A DNA stretch of 64,000 nt, from positions 464,612-528,611 of the forward strand of contig NW_005179069.1 in assembly GCF_000350225.1 (NCBI RefSeq). The letters run 5' to 3'. Below the pieces are notes generated by a model. That model was given only the letters and a program-made list of their open reading frames with translations. It did no database searches and was not told where the DNA came from. Of this stretch, positions 58,772 to 64,000 are shown piece by piece. This DNA comes from Chondrus crispus (taxonomy: Eukaryota; Rhodophyta; Florideophyceae; Gigartinales; Gigartinaceae). The position numbers and the translations under genes were made by a program. How positions within the stretch are numbered: position 1 is the first letter of the stretch; each line of letters begins with the position of its first letter.

Positions 58772-61002
58772 TCAACATTCTCCAAATGGGTCTAGTGCTT
58801 CCCTAGTAAGGCGCTGGATAACATCCGGAATCTTACCGGTCGTGTTCAAGTCTGGAAAGTAAACGAGAACTGCCGCAGAGGGTATATCACTCTGTGATTG
58901 ATCGTTTTGTTTCATCGGGGCGTAACGCCCAGTGTAGCATAAGCTTCCTCCTTTCTGTCCCTGTACAAGTTCGAACCACCGCACAGTTAAAACGATATTG
59001 TTGCTATTTGCATTCTCAACATGTTCAATTCTTCCCAACCAAAATGGTGTCACTTCGGTCACGTTTGATCCGCAATTCACAGTCACCATGCTGCCCCTAT
59101 CATATGAGCACGTGTCCTCCAGTGCCAATTCGGTTTCCGAATCATCATGTGATGCCTCAACTTCGCCGCAAGCATCGCAAAAAGAAGCAAAATGCTGGAA
59201 GTCCCACTCTGGCGGGGCGGACTCCTTGCTTTCCATTGAGTCTATTTCAGAAAGAAGTGATAAAACATTTTCTCTGCATCCAATTCTATTCTCTGTCACA
59301 TTTATGCGCTTGCGATACGCGCTGATGTCAACTTTGGAGGGCTTATTTGTTTGTATGACTGGTGCTTTTCTCATATCTGGAACAAAATGGAGGAAAGAAC
59401 CAATGAATCCTTCGGTTCTATCAAGTTTTTGAAGCGCTTCCCTCTTTTCGACCATTTTGTACCCGACCAGGCAGGTAACATGAGCACCACCTCCTTCGAG
59501 CTCATGAGAATCATCCCGCTCGAAGACAAACTTTCTGAATGCGAGCATGTTGTTGATTCTCGACGCAACTGCACTTTGTTTATCACAAGCACCTGAAAAA
59601 TTGTTCATCCCAGAGACGCGGCTAGCATGTATGTTGTTTTGTACTGACGCGAAGTTTCCCCCTTGACTTTCAACAATGTGCCTGTGAAGTTCCGAAACAC
59701 AGGCTGTATTCCTATCCCGCATGAAGACAGAAATTCGACTGAATCGGCGGTCAATGTCCTCATGTGTGTGCCCAACCGGTAAAAAGTTAACAACAATGCG
59801 GTTGAAGAGCCCTTTATGCACCATGTAATCACAAAATGCAAAAAGAAGCGATTCTTGTTGTCTTTTGATGTATTATCCAGCTGAACATTCAGCTCTTTCG
59901 GAAAACAACTCATACCTTGAGCTCTTTTTGCATCTCGCAACAGAAAAAGTGAGCGACATAGCGCATCAATTGTCTGATTCGCACCTGAGGGGATGTTGTC
60001 GGCTGACGTGAAAAAACAAACGAAATGCTGTCCAGAAAGTGCCCCGTGATAGCAAACACCAGTGACCTTCTGCTTTAGAGGCTTCCCCGTATCTCTTTTT
60101 GTCGTCGTGTAGAAGCGCGGTAGTCCAAACTTCGCCTGGTCGGCCCCGTCAATAATTACAGAAAGAATTTCCTGGGGCCTTTCAATTGCGTTTGACTGAA
60201 TGAGTCTATATTGTGCTCGCTCAGAGTGGATTTGCTTCAGATGTGCGCGGAATCCTTTCTTAAGTTTTTCTCTACATTTTTCATATCCTGTTTTCCTAGC
60301 AATTGACAGCAGACTCTCCTTAAAGCTTGTGCACGTGTCACAAACGGAAAAGCCGTGTCTTCGTCTACACTTGATATGTGAGGCATACCGTTTCCAAGTT
60401 TCGTAAAAGTGAGAAGAAGAGCACGCTCGACGGCCATACATCCCTTCATTTTCTCGAAACAGCGTGTAAACCAGGTATTTATTTCCATGTGGGAGGTGCC
60501 GCTCGATGCTGTGCGGCATTTCATCTCCAAGATCGTCAGCCAGGGCTCGCAGGAATGAAATTACCGAGGATTTTTTAGTTGAGCTCCCATCCGATCCCCC
60601 CATTCTCCCGGGGAGGCAGGAAGCGTTCGCTGAAGGTAGTTGCATGACATTGGAAATCATGGTCCTTGACACGTCCACAGTGTCAATCACCATTCTCCAA
60701 CAAACCTGCCAGCCGTCACAGTAGAAGTATCGCCGTGAGCGCTGTGGATCCAGAACGATTAGATCGACGAGGCGTGCCTTTCTTTCATCACGAGAAATTG
60801 ACAGGAAATTCTCTCGCATTGACCTACACTTCTCTGTACCGACTTCGAAGACGCAAAGACGCTTGCAACAGCGTTTTGGCATCCAATTGTTGATATTCAT
60901 GATGGATTGGCGTCGTGTCTTCTGTAATCGCGACTTCAATGATTTACGGTTGAGCGCGATTGGAACTTCTGATAGGGGAGGAGGATCGTCTAAGGTCGTC
61001 AT
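58772..61002 (-). pseudogene. DDE-like transposase with a C-terminal reader-like domain
   Basis: ORF 61002-59605 and ORF 59824-58772 join by a single-base shift near 59825. After a basic N-terminus there is a Cys/His-rich block (CRRRHGFSVCDTCTSF). Three blocks with conserved acids follow: EILSVIIDGADQAKFGLPRF, KELNVQLDNTSKDNKNRFF and VVNFLPVGHTHEDIDRRFSR. These match, as I recall, the RNase-H-like eukaryotic family labelled DUF7869, widespread in TE-like genes. The C-terminus (FWLGRIEHVENANSNNIVLT, VRWFELV, YTGRYAP) looks like a BAH/Tudor/chromo-type beta domain. It is divergent from the ParB-like gene. Apart from the shift, it is well preserved. Transposase function is inferred from motifs. 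Confidence 0.55.
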
Positions 61003-61684
61003 GATATCGCTGTATGTGAAGGTTCAACGCTTCAGGTAGTAATGACGCACCTGCAAGTATGGACTGTGTGCAAGCACGCACTGCGGTGTGGGATCAAGAA
61101 TGTGCAGCCGAACGACTACATATCCCGTACTGGTATTCGGCTGGAAGCCAAAAGTCAGCAGCTCGGATCACTGTGGTCTGTTTTCAAAATAGTAGATGTC
61201 AGGAAACTATATCAGATTCCTCTGCTGTGCTTTTAATTTTTTTTCTGAAGGTTACACTTCGAAGTGTTTATCAAAGTCCTTTTCTACGCCCGTCAAATGC
61301 CTTGACAGTGACAAATATTTGCCTTTACCAAGCAAGTATTGCGATTCCTACGCAAAACATTTCGTCAAAAGACGCGAAATCATGGTAGAGCAACAGGAAT
61401 TTGTTCAAGTGGGTGACTGATATCTATATCATCTGCCTTACCCCTAACCTTTCCGAAACTCTCACATTCGATCGACCTGTTCAAATGTTTGAACTCAATG
61501 TTCAAATCTTCGGAATGAGCGGTGATTCTCTCATTCGCCTACGATGGTTTTTGTGCCTACACAAAACAACATTGTAAACAATTGCCCCGTACCCGAAGCC
61601 TTTGCTGAAGTCACAAGACTGGCGGCATTGCCTTTTACGATAGCCAAATCCTACAACTAAAGCGAGGCAGAAAGTCCTGCAGTC
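61003..61684. promoter_or_regulatory. Divergent intergenic region
   Basis: 682 bases between the divergent transposase-like and ParB-like genes. The layout mirrors 2102-2583. No element ends or TATA box identified. Confidence 0.3.
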
Positions 61685-63478
61685 ATGAAGGTTTCAGGAA
61701 GTGAGGTTACGAGTGATACTGTGACTGAATACGTCGATCCGCGTAAAATTGTCAATCTCTGGTACTCCAGGCCAATTCTTCCTCGAGATGAAGATATTGT
61801 CAGAGAAGGGTTTCTGCAAAATGGATACATCAGCAGTTATCTCATATCATGTCGAGTGGCTACTGTTCCTGAAATACAGCTACTCTTTGAAAGAGAGCCA
61901 CATTGCTACACGCCTGAAAAGGCATCAGAAGTGGCACGAGCAGTGATAAGAGAAGAGACAGATGGACGCGCTGGAGGGTATCGCTTTTGTTATGATGGAC
62001 ACATCCGCAAAAGAGTAGCGGTACAGCTAATGGAGGACGGGGTTTTGATGAAGGATTTCAAGTTGAAAGGTGAATTGGTAATGTCGATGCCAGCCCAAGA
62101 TGAGATTGCGTATGGACTTTCGAGAAATGCTCTTCACTCTTTCTGTGTCCCGCTCTCTTTCCTCGCAACGCTCCTACGCTGCCACGAATACGACGTTGAA
62201 CTGAATGCCTGGTTGAGCCAAAGGCGGCAAAAATGTTTATCAGCGACCGAAGTTGCCCGTCGCCTGGTGTCAAGTACTGCAAGAGGGGTTCAGGATGACA
62301 AAGTTATGAGCAAACAGACTGAAACAAAGCGCCAAATCTTGGGAGTTGCTCGCAAGCTTCCCATTTCTACAGTTGACTACTTACGGGATTTCATGTGCAA
62401 TGATGATGGAGGCTTGCAAGTTGCGTTCACATTGGCAAATTTGCGAGCAATTCCCAAAAGAGTGACGGCAGAGGAATATTTAATGTTGGTGAAACGATTT
62501 ATCAGGTATTATCAAGATTGCTTGCCTTCTCCGAAGCCGCTTCTCCCCAAAGATGTTTCGACACAGTTGGTGCAGTTACGCCAAGCAATTCAAGAGCTTG
62601 AAAAATTCAAAACCCTTTGTGATTACGACGAAATCCCGAATGAGATGACCACAATTGCAGAAAGAATGACGTGTACGCAGCTGCTGGATATCCAAATGCA
62701 GGAACATGCGTTCAGAAAGCACCTTATACAACCACTTGAAACTGCGTGCAGAAATCTGGTGCCAAATGGGACTAACCATTTGGAAATCGCCCGAAAAAGA
62801 TTGCAACAAATACCTCAAGAGAACAGTGAGCACTCAGATACACATAAACATCCTGCGATTGATTCAGACACTGAACTATCATCTCCAGGTACTTCAGAGA
62901 ATGGAAGCTCAAAAGACGGTGAAGAGGAGGGCTCTGCGGCCAAAGCATCCCTCTTATCGCACAGTCAATACTCAGGCGGGCCCTGTGAACGGCACAATGA
63001 GAGACCAGTTGAATCAGTTGCAGAGGCAGCGTCAGTAATTGAGGCATCTCAATTACTACCGGTTGGGTGGAAGATTGTGCAGGCTACACTTGAGGACTTC
63101 ATGACACAACACGATGAGTGGAAAATGGTGCAGGGGAAAGCCGATATGGTCATGACTGTTCTACAAGATGATGAATCTAATGAGGACTGCCTGAAACAGG
63201 TTGTACGTCACTGCGGTATGGCGATGAAACAGAGCGGCGTGTGCTATATCGTGTGCAATTTTATTCACTTCTCGAAGCTTTTTTCAGTTGTATGTGCGGA
63301 GGGCATGGAAATGATGAAGCATCCCATGCTTTACATACAAGATCCGTCAACAATCAAGAGAAAGACATTCTCCGGGCAACTGAACAAGAACACAAACCAC
63401 AGTTTCGCAGTTCGACATGGCCAAATCGTGCGGAACGAGACTACAAGAGTAGCGCTAAACTCCCTAGCAGAAAAATGA
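61685..63478 (+). CDS. ParB-like protein with a degraded methyltransferase-like C-terminus
   Basis: An uninterrupted 597-residue ORF from ATG 61685. Residues 15-60 read YVDPRKIVNLWYSRPILPRD and look like the start of a ParB/sulfiredoxin-fold domain. RFCYDGHIRKRVAVQLMEDG follows, as in ParB's DGxHR segment, then helices resembling the ParB helix-turn-helix (KCLSATEVARRLVSSTARGV). An acidic serine-rich linker covers residues ~385-430. The C-terminal 120 residues align in pattern with the first half of beta-class methyltransferases, but the DPPY position reads VMTVLQDDESNED, so catalysis is unlikely. ParB-methyltransferase fusions are known in phages and bacteria. The intact ORF suggests recent function, perhaps DNA binding. 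Call rests on fold-level pattern, not a search. Confidence 0.45.
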   Translation: MKVSGSEVTSDTVTEYVDPRKIVNLWYSRPILPRDEDIVREGFLQNGYISSYLISCRVATVPEIQLLFEREPHCYTPEKASEVARAVIREETDGRAGGYRFCYDGHIRKRVAVQLMEDGVLMKDFKLKGELVMSMPAQDEIAYGLSRNALHSFCVPLSFLATLLRCHEYDVELNAWLSQRRQKCLSATEVARRLVSSTARGVQDDKVMSKQTETKRQILGVARKLPISTVDYLRDFMCNDDGGLQVAFTLANLRAIPKRVTAEEYLMLVKRFIRYYQDCLPSPKPLLPKDVSTQLVQLRQAIQELEKFKTLCDYDEIPNEMTTIAERMTCTQLLDIQMQEHAFRKHLIQPLETACRNLVPNGTNHLEIARKRLQQIPQENSEHSDTHKHPAIDSDTELSSPGTSENGSSKDGEEEGSAAKASLLSHSQYSGGPCERHNERPVESVAEAASVIEASQLLPVGWKIVQATLEDFMTQHDEWKMVQGKADMVMTVLQDDESNEDCLKQVVRHCGMAMKQSGVCYIVCNFIHFSKLFSVVCAEGMEMMKHPMLYIQDPSTIKRKTFSGQLNKNTNHSFAVRHGQIVRNETTRVALNSLAEK

Positions 63479-63559
63479 ATAATTTGGGAGTGCAGCTACA
63501 GTGAAATGTGATATTTTTAGCATATTTGAGTCAGAGTGCTCTACCCTCATCCCAAGAGC

Positions 63560-64000
63560 ACACTCCCTCGTGTTCACACATCATCGGCGCCCTGGATACC
63601 ATTTCCCCCGCCGTGCCCCCGCTCGACCACGGGCCCGATTCCGCTGCCCTCGGCCTCCCGCTCGCCCTGTTCGGACACGGCGATCGCGTCATTCTCCAGC
63701 CGTACGCCTCACTGCCGCTCGTGGCAGAGCTCATTCCGAATCAATCTAGGAGGGCCTGCCGTATAGGCACGTCGCATAACGTGGGCTTGCAACTCTCGTC
63801 GACCGCCGCCTCGGCCGCGAAGAAGGCCGCCGCCGCGAAGACGGAGTCTCCGCTCGTGCAGACTGCCCACGCATTTTTGCAAAAGTCTAGCTCCACGCCG
63901 ACGCGGCCTTCGGGGAAGCCCACGCCCAAGTAGCAGACGCCGATTCGCGGCTCGAAGAGCTCTTCTGTCCCAGTGTCGTCGACGCCGTCGCCGGGGAATG
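63560..64000 (+). pseudogene. GC-rich host-gene piece, possibly DENN-type, runs off right edge
   Basis: A GC-rich frame reads LPLALFGHGDRVILQPYASL, then PLVAELIPNQSRRACRIGTS, followed by alanine/lysine- and serine/proline-rich sequence. A TAG at 63931-63933 interrupts, and the same frame stays open to the window end (RGSKSSSVPVSSTPSPG). The QPYxxLxxxxxL and IGTSHN pattern recalls AVL9/DENND6-type DENN proteins of membrane traffic, but this is a guess from a short stretch. It may instead be an exon whose true splice sites I have missed. Confidence 0.3.

Noticed and set aside
1..64000. Alternative genetic code explaining the in-frame stops
   Set aside because: TAA, TAG and TGA all occur as interruptions, genuine frameshifts occur too, and the intact zinc-finger and ParB-like genes end at normal stops.
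1..64000. CRISPR arrays, bacterial operons, tRNA or rRNA genes
   Set aside because: No regularly spaced short repeats, no ribosome binding sites with tight operons, and no tRNA cloverleaf or rRNA sequence noticed by eye; a tRNA scan would be decisive.

Overview
This is eukaryotic nuclear DNA. One gene has a canonical GT-AG intron, a TATA box and two C2H2 zinc fingers. AATAAA signals occur, and nearly everything else is a eukaryotic transposable element (TE) or a scrap of a broken host gene. A TE-rich alga, possibly a multicellular red alga, is my best guess; nothing in the window proves it. Most coding regions carry one or a few in-frame stops or single-base frameshifts, so this looks like an ageing TE graveyard with a few well-preserved copies.

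Left part (1-9.9 kb): three genes form one block. A minus-strand 2-oxoglutarate/Fe(II) dioxygenase remnant runs off the left edge. A plus-strand fusion of a beta-class DNA methyltransferase (DPPY before the SAM-binding motif) with a C-terminal SET-like domain follows. A large minus-strand DDE transposase, convergent with the fusion gene, closes the block. I read this as a transposon carrying its own chromatin- or DNA-modifying enzymes. Just beyond it lie a 48-bp perfect palindrome and a 78-bp duplication.

Middle (10-37 kb): this holds a transposon-associated remnant at 13.3-14.2 kb, a diverged LTR near 16.2 kb, a pogo-type fragment at 17.2-17.7 kb, and a complete but broken PIF/Harbinger element with ~140-bp terminal inverted repeats (24.4-27.8 kb). 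A Ty3/gypsy integrase tail (28.6-29.2 kb) follows, then several kb with nothing I recognise, and then the one convincing intact host-like gene, a two-exon zinc-finger protein (36.2-37.1 kb).

Right part (38-64 kb): a nearly intact pogo-like element has perfect TA flanks (38.7-41.1 kb). A second Harbinger-like gene pair has been hit by this element and by a Tigger-like element (42.9-45.0 kb). Next come an LTR-like segment, a minus-strand coiled-coil ORF, and a Ty3/gypsy chromovirus with Gag, protease, RT, RNase H, integrase and chromodomain (47.9-55.9 kb). Broken host-gene pieces follow: the end of a trehalose-phosphate synthase/phosphatase and a PTEN-C2 region of the class II formin type. The window closes with a divergent pair, a DDE-like transposase and a ParB-like protein whose C-terminus resembles a methyltransferase with a degraded catalytic motif. 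Two unrelated transposase genes in one window are therefore each paired with a methyltransferase-like gene.
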